This document shows, in pieces, positions 1 through 9,600 of a DNA stretch of 41,594 nt. Both the position numbers and the translations under genes were made by a program. Position 1 is the stretch's first letter. Each line of letters begins with the position of its first letter. The notes beneath the pieces were generated by a model. That model ran no database searches. It was not told where the DNA came from and worked only from the letters and a program-made list of their open reading frames with translations. The stretch is from Pedobacter sp. ASV19 (GTDB lineage Bacteria > Bacteroidota > Bacteroidia > Sphingobacteriales > Sphingobacteriaceae). The DNA lies in NCBI RefSeq assembly GCF_016429005.1, contig NZ_JAELTV010000014.1, forward strand, positions 1 through 41,594. Reading direction: 5' to 3'.

Positions 1-137
<137 letters not shown>

Positions 138-170
138 TCGTCGGCAGCGTCAGATGTGTATAAGAGACAG
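138..170 (+). other. Nextera transposon adapter (artefact)
   Basis: These 33 bases match the Illumina Nextera read-1 adapter, ending in the mosaic-end sequence AGATGTGTATAAGAGACAG. Genomic sequence begins at 171. The adapter cuts the 3' end of the leftward gene rnc and adds foreign codons to its reading frame. Confidence 0.97.
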
Positions 171-593
171 TACAGCGCCAACAAGTGCTTCAAAAGCATC
201 TCCAAGCATAGAATGATGCTTGGTTTGCATATTGACCATTTTCTGATCAAAAACAATCAGCTGATCAAAACCCATTTTTCGGGCAAGCTGATTTAGGTTG
301 GCCCGGTTTACAATTTTTGAACGCATTTCTGTTAGAAAACCTTCCTCTTTATAAGGATAGCTTTTAAACAGCAGTTCTGCAATGACGGAGCCCAGTATAG
401 CGTCCCCTAAAAATTCGAGACGCTCGTTACTGCTTTTACTGCCATTTTTAAGTGTTTTTGCTACAGACCGATGCCTGAATGCCATTTTATATAAAATGGC
501 ATTACCAGGCACAAAGCCTAAAATATTCTTTAGCTTTCTTATAAACTCCCTATCTGGAGATAAATGGAGTTTATATAGGTTAAATAAAGGCAT
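171..593 (-). CDS. rnc: Ribonuclease III, 3' end cut off by the contig edge
   Basis: This is the N-terminal part (about 141 residues) of ribonuclease III, the endonuclease that cuts double-stranded RNA in rRNA precursors and other structured transcripts. The catalytic signature ERLEFLGDAIL is present, followed later by the second acidic motif HSMLGDAFEALVGAV just before the adapter. The RNase III domain is almost complete; the C-terminal double-stranded-RNA-binding domain is missing only because the contig ends. I start at the ATG at 593 (MPLFNLYK) rather than the TTG four codons upstream. It lies 28 bases downstream of fabF in the same direction, in the order acpP-fabF-rnc, common in Bacteroidota, and is probably cotranscribed with them. 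The reading frame continues to 150, but those last codons are adapter sequence. Confidence 0.95.
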
Positions 594-621
594 TGATTGT
601 AGCAAATATCACTATTTGGTC

Positions 622-1875
622 TTATTCCTCGTATTTTTTAAAAATTACAGATGCATTATGTCCTCCAAAACCGAAAGTATTACTCAATGCAGCGCGAACT
701 TTACGTTTTTCAGCCTTATTAAAAGTGAAATTCAGTTTAGAATCGAACTGCGGATCATCTGTAAAATGATTTATAGTTGGAGGCACAACATCATTTTTTA
801 CTGCAAGTATTGCAGCGATAGCTTCAACAGCACCGGCAGCACCCAACAGGTGTCCCGTCATAGATTTTGTTGAGCTGATATTTAATTTATAAGCATCCTC
901 ACCAAAAAGGTCTACAATAGCCTGAGTTTCAGAAATATCTCCAAGAGGGGTAGACGTTCCATGAACATTGATGTAATCAATATCGCTGGTAGACAATTTT
1001 GCATCGTTCAATGCATTTGTCATTACCATTTTGGCACCCAATCCTTGTGGATGAGGAGCTGTGATATGATTTGCATCAGCACTCATTCCGCCACCAATAA
1101 TCTCAGCATAGATCTTCGCTCCGCGTTTCTTTGCATGTTCAAGTTCTTCCAGAATGATCGTCCCTGCACCTTCACCTGCAACAAAGCCGTCGCGGTCTTT
1201 GTCAAATGGCCTGGATGCTGTTTTTGGATCAGCATTACGTGTAGAAAGGGCATGCATTGCATTGAATCCGCCGATACCAGCTTCATTAATAATCGCCTCA
1301 GATCCGCCGCTGATGATTACATCCGACATTCCCAGACGGATATAGTTATAAGCATCGATCATGGCGTTAGTAGAAGAAGCACAGGCAGATACCGTCGCGA
1401 AGTTTGGTCCTCTCAGACCATATTTTATAGAAATGTGACCAGGCACAATGTCTATGATCATTTTTGGAATGAAGAAAGGATTGATACGTGGAGTACCATC
1501 ACCAGCAAAGAAATTCCTCATTTCCTCCAGAAAGGTTTTAATACCACCGATACCAGAGCCCCAGATTACACCAATACGATTGGTATCAAGCTGGGAAAAA
1601 TCAAAATTACCATCCAGCACAGCTTCTGCTGTAGAAGCAATGGCATATTGAACAAATGGATCTAACTTGCGGGCCTCTTTTCTATCCATGAAATCTTCAG
1701 GGTTGAAATTTTTGACCTCGCATGCAAATTTGGTTTTGAACTTTTCTGTGTCAAATCCTGTAATAGGCGCAGCGCCGCTCACACCATTTAGCAAATTATC
1801 CCAGAAATCCGGGACATTATTGCCAATTGGAGTGAGCGCACCTAAACCTGTAACTACTACTCTTTTTAATTCCAT
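622..1875 (-). CDS. fabF: Beta-ketoacyl-ACP synthase II (FabF)
   Basis: FabF condenses malonyl-ACP with a growing acyl-ACP in cytoplasmic type II fatty acid synthesis. The 417-residue length is typical. The thiolase-fold active site is complete: nucleophilic cysteine in TVSACASSTNAM, first histidine in NVHGTSTPLGD, second histidine in STKSMTGHLLGAAGA. The C-terminal glycine-rich SNTFGFGGHNAS motif is also intact. The gene starts at an ATG 29 bases after acpP, so the carrier protein and the enzyme that uses it are made together, and rnc follows. Nothing is unusual about it. Confidence 0.98.
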   Translation of the reverse strand: MELKRVVVTGLGALTPIGNNVPDFWDNLLNGVSGAAPITGFDTEKFKTKFACEVKNFNPEDFMDRKEARKLDPFVQYAIASTAEAVLDGNFDFSQLDTNRIGVIWGSGIGGIKTFLEEMRNFFAGDGTPRINPFFIPKMIIDIVPGHISIKYGLRGPNFATVSACASSTNAMIDAYNYIRLGMSDVIISGGSEAIINEAGIGGFNAMHALSTRNADPKTASRPFDKDRDGFVAGEGAGTIILEELEHAKKRGAKIYAEIIGGGMSADANHITAPHPQGLGAKMVMTNALNDAKLSTSDIDYINVHGTSTPLGDISETQAIVDLFGEDAYKLNISSTKSMTGHLLGAAGAVEAIAAILAVKNDVVPPTINHFTDDPQFDSKLNFTFNKAEKRKVRAALSNTFGFGGHNASVIFKKYEE

Positions 1876-1904
1876 TTATACGGATTATACGGAGACCGTA
1901 TGTT

Positions 1905-2141
1905 TTACTTTACGTTTTTCTCTAGATAAGCAACTGCTTGACCAACTGTACCAATGGTTTCAGCTTGATCATCAGGAATTGCTACATTGAATTCTTTTTC
2001 GAATTCCATGATAAGTTCCACAGTATCCAAAGAATCCGCACCCAAGTCGTTTGTGAAAGAAGCTTCCGGGGTAACCTCGCTCTCATCCACACCTAATTTT
2101 TCAACGATAATAGCCTTAACTCTTGAAGCAATATCAGACAT
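1905..2141 (-). CDS. acpP: Acyl carrier protein
   Basis: A 78-residue acidic acyl carrier protein that holds growing fatty acids on a 4'-phosphopantetheine arm. The attachment serine is Ser37 in the motif [10 protein letters not shown]. It is the first gene of the leftward acpP-fabF-rnc cluster, and a good Bacteroidota-type promoter lies 34 bases before its ATG. A pair of perfect 15-base direct repeats overlaps and lies upstream of that promoter. Confidence 0.98.
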   Translation of the reverse strand: MSDIASRVKAIIVEKLGVDESEVTPEASFTNDLGADSLDTVELIMEFEKEFNVAIPDDQAETIGTVGQAVAYLEKNVK

Positions 2142-2174
2142 AATGTTATAATTTAATGGTTAAATAATTCAGTG

Positions 2175-2205
2175 CAAAGAAAAATAAATTCTAACACATT
2201 TCAAA
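2175..2205 (-). promoter_or_regulatory. Probable acpP promoter
   Basis: Read on the minus strand, a -33 box TTTG (2202-2205) is followed by a 19-base spacer and TTTCTTTG (2175-2182), one mismatch from the Bacteroidota -7 consensus TAnnTTTG. It would give a leader of about 27 bases before the acpP ATG. Spacing and position fit well; there is no experimental support. Confidence 0.5.
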
Positions 2206-2244
2206 TGTTTTTATTTCAGTACCAATTTTAATGTTTTTATTTCA
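2204..2244. repeat. Two perfect 15-bp direct repeats upstream of acpP
   Basis: AATGTTTTTATTTCA occurs at 2204-2218 and again at 2230-2244, with a period of 26 bp. The first copy overlaps the proposed -33 box of acpP and the second lies just upstream. This could be a site for a regulator of fatty acid synthesis, or AT-rich coincidence. I know of no named regulator for it. Confidence 0.6.
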
Positions 2245-2299
2245 AACCGGAAAGTAAAATTACTTTTATAATTTCGTAACCTAAAATAAAGCAGCTGTT

Positions 2300-2719
2300 T
2301 TGAACAAAACCTACCTGAAATTATCACTGGATCTTGACTTCATTCTGATTGCAATTACCGCATCCTTAAAGGATTACGTCCTTTGTCATAAGATCAATAC
2401 CCAGCTGGGTTTTGACTTTGAAAGGATAGAGGAACACGAGGTCTATTTCAACGTTGATCAGGCTCCTTTGTCCTTCTCAAAATATTATTTTTATGTGGAA
2501 CAAGGAGAGAATGAATATTTTATCGTAAGCAACCGGCACAGCGACGGATTTTTAATTCCGGAGATGAATAAGGTTGATTATTTCCTGATTATTCATCAGT
2601 TTTTAGATAAAGAAGACTTGAATTATATTTTGTCTGGATTGAATAAACTGCCTGATATTCAGGTTGCTGCGCAGATAGATCCCTATAAGCTCAGGTCGAA
2701 AGAAAATTTGATAATGTAA
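2300..2719 (+). CDS. IPExxxVDY family protein
   Basis: A 139-residue protein with the family-defining motif at residues 88-96 (IPEMNKVDY), followed by a hydrophobic stretch. This family is found in Bacteroidota and its function is unknown. An in-frame stop lies six codons before the TTG at 2300, and no ATG or GTG lies between them, so the TTG start is nearly forced. The gene is divergent from acpP and precedes pyk in the same direction, separated by about 137 AT-rich bases. It has no signal peptide or membrane segment, so it is probably cytoplasmic. Confidence 0.9.
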   Translation: MNKTYLKLSLDLDFILIAITASLKDYVLCHKINTQLGFDFERIEEHEVYFNVDQAPLSFSKYYFYVEQGENEYFIVSNRHSDGFLIPEMNKVDYFLIIHQFLDKEDLNYILSGLNKLPDIQVAAQIDPYKLRSKENLIM

Positions 2720-2856
2720 ATTTTATATTGAAGGTGTATTAAATACACTATATTTGGTGTTACAATATTTTTTTAATAACAAAATTAACCGAATATATCC
2801 TTGGATTTTTTTCATTCCACAGCATATAAGGTTGGTTATAAATAAATGTAAAATTG

Positions 2857-4287
2857 ATGAAACCTTTTCATTCCAGAACAAAAATAGTTGCCACGCTAGG
2901 ACCGGCATCAGCCAAACCAGACGTTTTATTTAGCATGTTCAATGCCGGCTTAGATGTATGCAGGCTTAACTTTTCCCACGGTTCTCAGGCAGACCACCAG
3001 GAAGTATTGGATACCATCCGCGACCTGAACAAAAAACACAAATACAACGTGGGCATTTTAGCCGACCTGCAAGGGCCTAAAATCCGGATTGGAATGGTGA
3101 AAGATGGTGGTATTCATCTGGTTAACGGAAGCAAGACCATCATTACAACTAAAGAATGTATCGGTAACGAAGAACGCATTTATATTACTTACGAGTCCTT
3201 TCCAAAGGATGTTAAAGCGGGCGAAATCATCCTTTTGGACGATGGAAAACTGCAAATGCGTGTTATAGAAACCAATTTTGAAGACGAGGTAATCTGTGAA
3301 GTTGTTCACGGAGGTATCCTGACTTCAAGAAAAGGGGTAAACCTTCCAAATACGAAAGTGTCTATTCCTTCATTAACGGTTGAAGACCGTAGTAATCTTG
3401 AGTTTGTTCTTCAAAATGATGTAGAATGGATCGGACTTTCATTTGTCCGTAATGCAGCAGACATCATTGAACTTAAAGAAATTATTAAGGAAAGAGGTAA
3501 ATCAGCCAGGGTAATTGCTAAAATTGAGAAGCCTGAAGCCATTGCAAATATTGATGAGATCATTGCTGTTTCAGACGGTATTATGGTTGCCCGTGGAGAT
3601 CTTGGAGTAGAAATGCCAATGGAAGAAGTTCCTTTGCTGCAAAAAATGATCGTTAAAAAATGCCGTGCAGCCTCTAAACCAGTGATCATTGCTACACAAA
3701 TGCTGGAAAGCATGATCACCACCCCAAGACCAACACGTGCGGAGGTGAATGATGTGGCGAATTCTGTACTGGATGGTGCTGATGCGGTGATGTTAAGCGG
3801 AGAAACCTCTGTCGGAGAGTTTCCTCTGATCGTTATCGAGACGATGCAAAAGATCGTTCAGAACATCGAGCAAAATAATTATCCTTTCCACTCAGATAAA
3901 TTCATTAAGCAAAATTCAGATACGTTCCTGAGCGATGCCATTTGTGAAACTGCAAGCGCACTTTCTAAACAAACCAACGCAGTAGGAATTGTTTCCATGA
4001 CGGTAAGCGGGTATACTGCATTTGAAATTTCAAGTCACAGGCCAAAAGCTTTGACCTATATTTTTACCAGCAATGAAAACCTTTTAAACACATTGAGCCT
4101 GGTTTGGGGTGTTCAAGGCTTTTATTATGATAAATTTGAAAGTACTGACGAAACCATCCTGGACGTGAACAGCATCCTTAAAAAGAATAAGCTGATTAAG
4201 AAAGGCGACGTGGTGATCAATACTGCTGCGATCCCGATGGAGCGTAAAGGAAAGACGAATATGGTAAAAATCACAGTTATTGATTAA
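2857..4287 (+). CDS. pyk: Pyruvate kinase
   Basis: Pyruvate kinase converts phosphoenolpyruvate and ADP to pyruvate and ATP in the last step of glycolysis. At 476 residues it has the normal three-domain length. Visible motifs are the N-terminal TKIVATLGPAS, the catalytic-lysine motif IAKIEKPEAIANIDEI, the metal-binding MVARGDLGVEMP and the GADAVMLSGETSVGEFP loop. It lacks the extra C-terminal PEP-utiliser domain seen in some bacilli. I start at ATG 2857 (MKPFHSRTKIV); a TTG one codon earlier is also possible. It sits downstream of the IPExxxVDY gene and upstream of a tRNA with its own promoter. Confidence 0.98.
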   Translation: MKPFHSRTKIVATLGPASAKPDVLFSMFNAGLDVCRLNFSHGSQADHQEVLDTIRDLNKKHKYNVGILADLQGPKIRIGMVKDGGIHLVNGSKTIITTKECIGNEERIYITYESFPKDVKAGEIILLDDGKLQMRVIETNFEDEVICEVVHGGILTSRKGVNLPNTKVSIPSLTVEDRSNLEFVLQNDVEWIGLSFVRNAADIIELKEIIKERGKSARVIAKIEKPEAIANIDEIIAVSDGIMVARGDLGVEMPMEEVPLLQKMIVKKCRAASKPVIIATQMLESMITTPRPTRAEVNDVANSVLDGADAVMLSGETSVGEFPLIVIETMQKIVQNIEQNNYPFHSDKFIKQNSDTFLSDAICETASALSKQTNAVGIVSMTVSGYTAFEISSHRPKALTYIFTSNENLLNTLSLVWGVQGFYYDKFESTDETILDVNSILKKNKLIKKGDVVINTAAIPMERKGKTNMVKITVID

Positions 4288-4290
4288 TTA

Positions 4291-4321
4291 TTCGCAGGAT
4301 TCAAAATTTTTTATACTTTTG
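4291..4321 (+). promoter_or_regulatory. Probable promoter of the tRNA-Ser gene
   Basis: TACTTTTG at 4314-4321 matches the Bacteroidota -7 box TAnnTTTG exactly. TTCG at 4291-4294, 19 bases upstream, is a one-mismatch -33 box. Transcription would start around 4327, a few bases before the tRNA. Confidence 0.6.
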
Positions 4322-4333
4322 CAATCCTGAAAA

Positions 4334-4421
4334 GGAGAGTTGTCCGAGTGGTCGAAGGAGCACGCCTGGAAAGTGTGTATACTCCAAAAGGGTATCGAGA
4401 GTTCGAATCTCTCACTCTCCG
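4334..4421 (+). tRNA. tRNA-Ser (anticodon GGA)
   Basis: An 88-base class II tRNA. The acceptor stem pairs GGAGAGT (4334-4340) with ACTCTCC (4414-4420). The anticodon stem is CACGC/GTGTG around the loop CTGGAAA, giving anticodon GGA at 4368-4370. There is a long variable arm, as expected for serine, and a T arm with the loop TTCGAAT. The CCA end is not encoded. A perfect hairpin terminator follows at once. Confidence 0.97.
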
Positions 4422-4422
4422 C

Positions 4423-4455
4423 AAGAGGAACTTCATATGAAGTTCCTCTTTTTTT
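4423..4455 (+). terminator. Rho-independent terminator after tRNA-Ser
   Basis: Bases 4423-4450 are a perfect 28-base palindrome (AAGAGGAACTTCAT and its complement) followed by a run of T to 4455. It begins two bases after the tRNA ends. Confidence 0.9.
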
Positions 4456-4541
4456 ATGCCTGAACCTCCTTAGGGTAATTTTTTCAACTTAAAAAAGCTT
4501 ACGAATTCTTATAGGCAGATCCGTGAATAAATCGTAAGTTT

Positions 4542-5189
4542 ATGGAAAAGGAAAAATGGTATCCCTTTGGACCACCTATGCAAACTAACCAAAAGCCTGT
4601 TGAACGTCAAGAAGAGACCCTGTTACTCCACTTACAGCAGGGAAAAGAAACTGCATTTACCGAAATTTACGATCAATACAGCAAGCCCCTGTTCCTGAAA
4701 ATACTGCGGATGACCGGTGACACAGAAGTCGCCAAAGAATTGCTCCAGGATCTGTTTCTTAAGCTGTGGGAACACAGGCATCTGATCGATCCCAGCCTGT
4801 CTTTTAAGTCTTACCTGTACACTATTGGCGTCAACCTGGTCTATGATTACTTCCGGAAGGAAGCAAAAAATAAACAACTGAGCGCACACCTGCTGGCCAT
4901 GGCTGTAGACGCCGATGTTCAAACCGATGAGCTATTGATCAGCAAGGAAAACATCAATATGGTCAGAAAAGCCATAGATCAGCTTTCTCCTCAACGCAAA
5001 AAAGTATATATGCTTTGTAAACTGGAGGGTAAAAGTTACCAGGAAGTCAGTGCGGAACTTCAGATTTCTACATCTACAATCCATGACCATATTGTCAAAG
5101 CCAATTCCTCCATTAAAAAATATTTATTGAACCATCCTGATTTTGCTGTTTATGCACTCATTGCCGGGGTTTTAATGAAAGGCATGTAA
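4542..5189 (+). CDS. ECF-type RNA polymerase sigma factor
   Basis: A 215-residue extracytoplasmic-function sigma-70 factor of the kind that controls SusC/SusD loci in Bacteroidota. Region 2 lies at about residues 45-100 (YDQYSKPLFLKIL through KELLQDLFLKLWEHR). Region 4 lies near 148-190 (QLSPQRKKVYMLCKLEGKSY, then a helix-turn-helix ending TSTIHDHIVKA). The C-terminal tail FAVYALIAGVLMKGM is hydrophobic and is not part of the usual domains. The gene directly precedes a FecR anti-sigma gene and a susC gene with a signalling domain, so it probably activates this locus when the receptor binds its substrate. No clear promoter is visible in the 86 bases upstream. Confidence 0.93.
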   Translation: MEKEKWYPFGPPMQTNQKPVERQEETLLLHLQQGKETAFTEIYDQYSKPLFLKILRMTGDTEVAKELLQDLFLKLWEHRHLIDPSLSFKSYLYTIGVNLVYDYFRKEAKNKQLSAHLLAMAVDADVQTDELLISKENINMVRKAIDQLSPQRKKVYMLCKLEGKSYQEVSAELQISTSTIHDHIVKANSSIKKYLLNHPDFAVYALIAGVLMKGM

Positions 5190-5220
5190 TTTATTCCTCT
5201 TGTTTTCAGTCTGTTGCGTT

Positions 5221-5249
5221 TTTGTGGGTGCTTCAGTGTAATTATTTTG
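5221..5249 (+). promoter_or_regulatory. Possible promoter of the rightward fecR gene
   Basis: TTTG at 5221-5224, a 17-base spacer and TTATTTTG at 5242-5249 resemble a Bacteroidota promoter, with one mismatch in the -7 box. If real, transcription starts near 5256. The open reading frame before 5256 would then be untranslated, which supports a fecR start at 5306. Confidence 0.35.
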
Positions 5250-5305
5250 AAAACAGAGCCGACCATAAATTTTTATTTCGCGTATTAGCAGGAAAACAAT
5301 GTATT

Positions 5306-6505
5306 TTGGAAAAGAAGGAATACTTAGAAATACTGCTGAACAAATACCTGGATAAACAGTGCACTGCTGAGGAAATCCGCTATTTGCTTTCTCATTTTAA
5401 TCTTCCTGATCACAAGGAGGAACTGCAGGACATGTTGCATCAATACTTCGAACAGGAAGTAGAGGCTGGAAATGTAGAAAAGCAACTCGCTGAACAAACT
5501 GCAGAGGAGTTAAGGCCTGTTCTGCTTTCAAAAATAAAGGAGAAACAATCCCGCTACCTTTTTGGCAGGTGGATCAAGCTTGCCGCTGCCGCGGTGGTTT
5601 TCCTTTGTATTTCGATTGCTTTGTATGTCTTTATCCCGCCCACTTCTGAAAGGAGCAAAAACGTTGTCCAATCTGGTATAACGCAAAAGGACATCCAGCC
5701 GGGAAGCAACAAAGCGGTATTATTGCTCGCTAACGGTTCGAAAATCATATTAAATGAAGTGAACGATGGAGAGCTGGCGAGACAAAACGGAGTGGCTATT
5801 GTTAAGACAAAAAACGGACAACTCATCAACACCAGTCTTTCTTCTGCCTCTGCAAGTACAGAGCTGGCGTATAACACCATTTCTACACCAAGGGGAGGTC
5901 AATACCAGGTCATCCTTCCTGATGGCAGTAAAGTGTGGCTAAATGCGGCCTCCTCCCTCAAATACCCAGCGGCCTTTACAGCACAGTCAAGATTGGTCGA
6001 ATTAACAGGGGAAGCCTATTTCGAAGTCGCTAAAGACGCTTCGAAACCATTTAAAGTAAGTGCAAGGGGACAAATGGTTGAAGTATTAGGTACCCATTTC
6101 AACATGAACACTTATGAGGACGAGCAAAGTATGAAAACGACTTTACTTGAAGGCAGTATACAAATTGCGTATCAGCAAATGAAATCGCTCCTGAGACCGG
6201 GCGATCAGGCAAAGATGACGGCCGGACAAGCTGTTCCGCTAAAAATCAGCAGGGGTGTAGATACGGAGGAAGCGGTAGCCTGGAAAGAAGGCTATTTTCA
6301 ATTTAATCATGCCAATATCCAGGAAGTGATGCGGCAATTGTCCCGCTGGTATGACATTGAAGTAAAATACGAAGGCAAACAACCTTTAAAAGAATTTGGG
6401 GGCGCTATACAAAAAGACCTGCCCCTGTCTAAAGTGCTGAATATTTTAGAAAAAAGTAATATACATTTTAAAGTGACCGGAAAGGAGGTGGTGGTTATGC
6501 CCTGA
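5306..6505 (+). CDS. FecR family anti-sigma factor (rightward locus)
   Basis: An inner-membrane anti-sigma protein that holds the neighbouring ECF sigma factor and receives a periplasmic signal from the SusC receptor. From the TTG at 5306 it is 399 residues. It has an N-terminal cytoplasmic anti-sigma region (EKKEYLEILLNKYLDKQ), one membrane span (LAAAAVVFLCISIALYVFI) near residues 90-110, a FecR domain (TPRGGQYQVILPDGSKVWLN through LLEGSIQI) and a C-terminal DUF4974 domain (NIQEVMRQLSRWYDIEVKY). The frame is open back to a TTG at 5222, but those residues do not look like a FecR N terminus and overlap a candidate promoter. No ATG is available near the start, so the exact start is uncertain; the family call is not. 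Confidence 0.9.
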   Translation: MEKKEYLEILLNKYLDKQCTAEEIRYLLSHFNLPDHKEELQDMLHQYFEQEVEAGNVEKQLAEQTAEELRPVLLSKIKEKQSRYLFGRWIKLAAAAVVFLCISIALYVFIPPTSERSKNVVQSGITQKDIQPGSNKAVLLLANGSKIILNEVNDGELARQNGVAIVKTKNGQLINTSLSSASASTELAYNTISTPRGGQYQVILPDGSKVWLNAASSLKYPAAFTAQSRLVELTGEAYFEVAKDASKPFKVSARGQMVEVLGTHFNMNTYEDEQSMKTTLLEGSIQIAYQQMKSLLRPGDQAKMTAGQAVPLKISRGVDTEEAVAWKEGYFQFNHANIQEVMRQLSRWYDIEVKYEGKQPLKEFGGAIQKDLPLSKVLNILEKSNIHFKVTGKEVVVMP

Positions 6506-6539
6506 TCTTTACCTTTAGCCTGATCCTGAAAAATAAAAA

Positions 6540-6563
6540 CCGGAAGCGTTGGCCCGCTCCCGG
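6540..6563 (+). other. GC-rich stem-loop between fecR and susC
   Basis: CCGGAAGCG and CGCTCCCGG pair around a six-base loop, giving nine positions with one mismatch. No T run follows, so it is not a classical terminator. The leftward locus has a hairpin at the same place between fecR and susC, which suggests a shared role in setting the relative output of regulator and receptor genes. Confidence 0.5.
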
Positions 6564-6641
6564 CAATAGTATTCAGGGTGTTCAGGAACCAATCTATTTT
6601 GCAATCAACTCATTCTTCAAACCCTAAACAAATCAAATGTA

Positions 6642-9600
6642 ATGAATTTTATTACTTATGGTACTCGCCGGCGACCATTCCCGCTTCTTTTGAAAAGCAC
6701 CAGGACGTCCCGGAACAGATACGAACAAACCTGGCGAATCATGAAATTGATTTTTATATTAACCACCCTTGCCTTCGTTCACGTGTTTGCAAGCGGATAT
6801 TCACAGCAAGTGACCTATTCCGGGAAGAACGAGGCATTGGAAAAAGTACTCCAGTCTATCAAAAAACAAACCGGGTATGTCTTTTTCTACAGTTACGATC
6901 TTATGCATAAAGCAAAGCCCGTTAGTGTTCAGCTGCATGAGGTTCCTCTGGAGCAAGCCCTGAAAGCTTGTTTTACAGATCAGCCCCTGGATTTTACGAT
7001 AGAAAACAAAACCATTATTATTTCTGACCGGAAGGAAGTCTTTGTCAATCCGATCAAGGTCAAAGGTAAAGTAACAGATACTACCGGCCTTCCCTTGCCG
7101 GGGGCGAGTATTACTATAAAAGGCCGTCCACTCGGGGTTCAGAGTAATGTAGATGGTACTTTTTCCATTGATGCCCAGACAGGAGATGTTTTAGTTGTTT
7201 CCTTTATCGGTTATCTATCAAAACAAATCACCTTAAACAGCAACAGTAATGATCTTCATGTGGTTTTAAGCCAGAATGCCAGTAATTTAAATGAAGTTGA
7301 GATCCGTATAGGTTATGGTACGCAGCAGAAAAGAGAACTCAGTACGGCCGTGGCCACAGTAGGAAGTAAAGCGCTGGGCCGGCAGATTGTGAGCAGTTTC
7401 GAAAATGCGCTGCAGGGGCAAGCTCCTGGAGTGGAGGTCAGTAACCCTACCGGGCAGCCAGGTTCCGCAATCAACATCAGCATCAGGGGAAAGAACTCCC
7501 TGAGTTTAAGTACTTCACCTTTGTATGTCATCGATGGGGTTCCGGTACAGCCCGGATATGATGAAGAGATTGGAATTGGTAACCAGCGGCCCAACCCCTT
7601 GAGTACCATCAATACCAGTGATATTGAGTCTATTGATGTGCTGAAAGATGGTGCCGCAGCAGCAATTTATGGGTCCAGGGCTTCTAACGGCGTGGTTGTG
7701 GTCACCACAAAAAGAGGGAAATCAGGGAAACCCCAGGTCAACTTTAACATGTATTACGGTGTCCAGCAGCTGGCCAAAAAAATCAAACTGCTCGATGGAA
7801 AACAGTTTGCCGGTATCTACAATCAAGCCCTGATCAACGCAGATATGGATCCCGCCTATAATGTCGATACCGTGACCACCAATACCAACTGGCAGGATCT
7901 GCTGTACCATACTGCACCCATATCCAATTACCAGCTGAGTGTGCAGGGTGGAAGTGACAAAACCAAGTATTACCTTTCCGGCGCGTATTTTAACCAGGAC
8001 GGTATTATCCGGAACTCTGGATTTGAAAGGTATTCTGTAAAGCTTAACCTCGATCAGCAAGTCAGTGATCAGTTTAAGATAGGAACGAGCCTGAACCTGG
8101 CCAATACCAAAAATAACCGCAGTACAAGGACAGAAATGGAACTGAACAATTCTGGCGTCGTACTCGGTGCACTGGAGCAGATCCCCACCATTCCTATTTA
8201 CAACCCGGATGGCACCTACGCCTTGAATCCTTTTTCCAGATCAGATAACCCATTCGGAGACAACGAAACAACCCACAACACCATTACCCTTAATCAGCTT
8301 TTTGGCAATATTTATGGAGAGTATACCATCCTGCCCAATTTGGTCCTGCGTTCTTCGGCCGGAATAGACTACCGGGCACAGATCGAAAACCAGTTTATCG
8401 CCAGAGAAAACCCAGGCTTTGAGAATGCACCCTCTGCCAGCCGGGGAAGTGCAGCCACAGGAACCAATACAGGGACCATCTGGCTTTGGGAAAATACCCT
8501 GAGCTACAAAACAACGCTGAATAAAGACCACTATCTGACCCTTTTGGCTGGTCAGTCTGTACAGAATTCCAGTTTGTTTACCTCCAGTTCTTCCGGATAC
8601 GGATTCCCTTCCAACGCCGTTCCCTATCTTTTTGCAGCCAGTATTAAGCAATCGATGTCCAGTTATGAAGAACAATGGGGCCTGATGAGTTATTTCTTCA
8701 GGGCCAATTATAACTACAAAGACCTGTATTATGCTTCGGCCAGTATGCGGGCCGATGGTTCCAGTCGTTTTGCTGCCAACCACAGGTTTGGTTATTTTCC
8801 GGCGGCTTCAGTAGCCTGGAGGATGTCTAACGAATCGTTTTTTCATAAAAGCGATTTCCTGTCGGAATTGAAAGTCCGTGCCAGTTTTGGTGCCAATGGA
8901 AATCAGAATGTCGGTGTCAATGACCGTTTCAGCACCTTTGGAACAGGATACAATTACAGCAATTACAATGGCGATGGCAGTGTAGCTGGTGGAATTGCAC
9001 CTGAAAAGATCGGAAATGACCAGTTGAAATGGGAAACCACCTATCAGTATGATGCCGGTGTGGACATGGAATTATTTAATAACCGGGTAACTTTGACCGC
9101 TGATGTGTATTTAAAAAAGACCAAAGACCTGCTCACCAATGTGCCTTTGTCACCTAGTTCTGGTTCTGAAAATCTTGTCATCGTACAGAACCTAGGCCAG
9201 GTCCAGAATAAAGGATTTGAACTGGGGATCAATACCATTAATCTTCGCTCAGCACAAGGTTTGAACTGGAATACCCAGTTTAATTTCAGTTTAAACCGGA
9301 ATAAAATTCTGGATCTGGGTACCCTGATGGATGATTCAGGCAAACAGGTAGGCCGCCAGATCATTGGAGACTACTCTATAAATGAAAAAGGACAACCTTT
9401 AGGAGCCTTTTACGGATATGTAGTTAAGGGAATTTTCCAAACTCCGGCAGAGGTGGCCGCTGCACCTGTACAGCCCAATGCTGCCCCTGGAGACCTTCGT
9501 TTCGAAGACCTGAACGGTGATGGCGTTATTGATGCCAAAGACCGTAAGATCATTGGTAATCCCAACCCCAAGTTTATTGCCGGGATCACGAATACCCTGA

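Noticed and set aside
382-873. Rightward open frame opposite rnc and fabF
   Set aside because: It overlaps two certain genes on the other strand and has no protein-like features.
5222-5305. Longer N terminus for the rightward FecR protein
   Set aside because: The extra residues do not look like a FecR start, need a TTG start, and overlap a promoter-like sequence.
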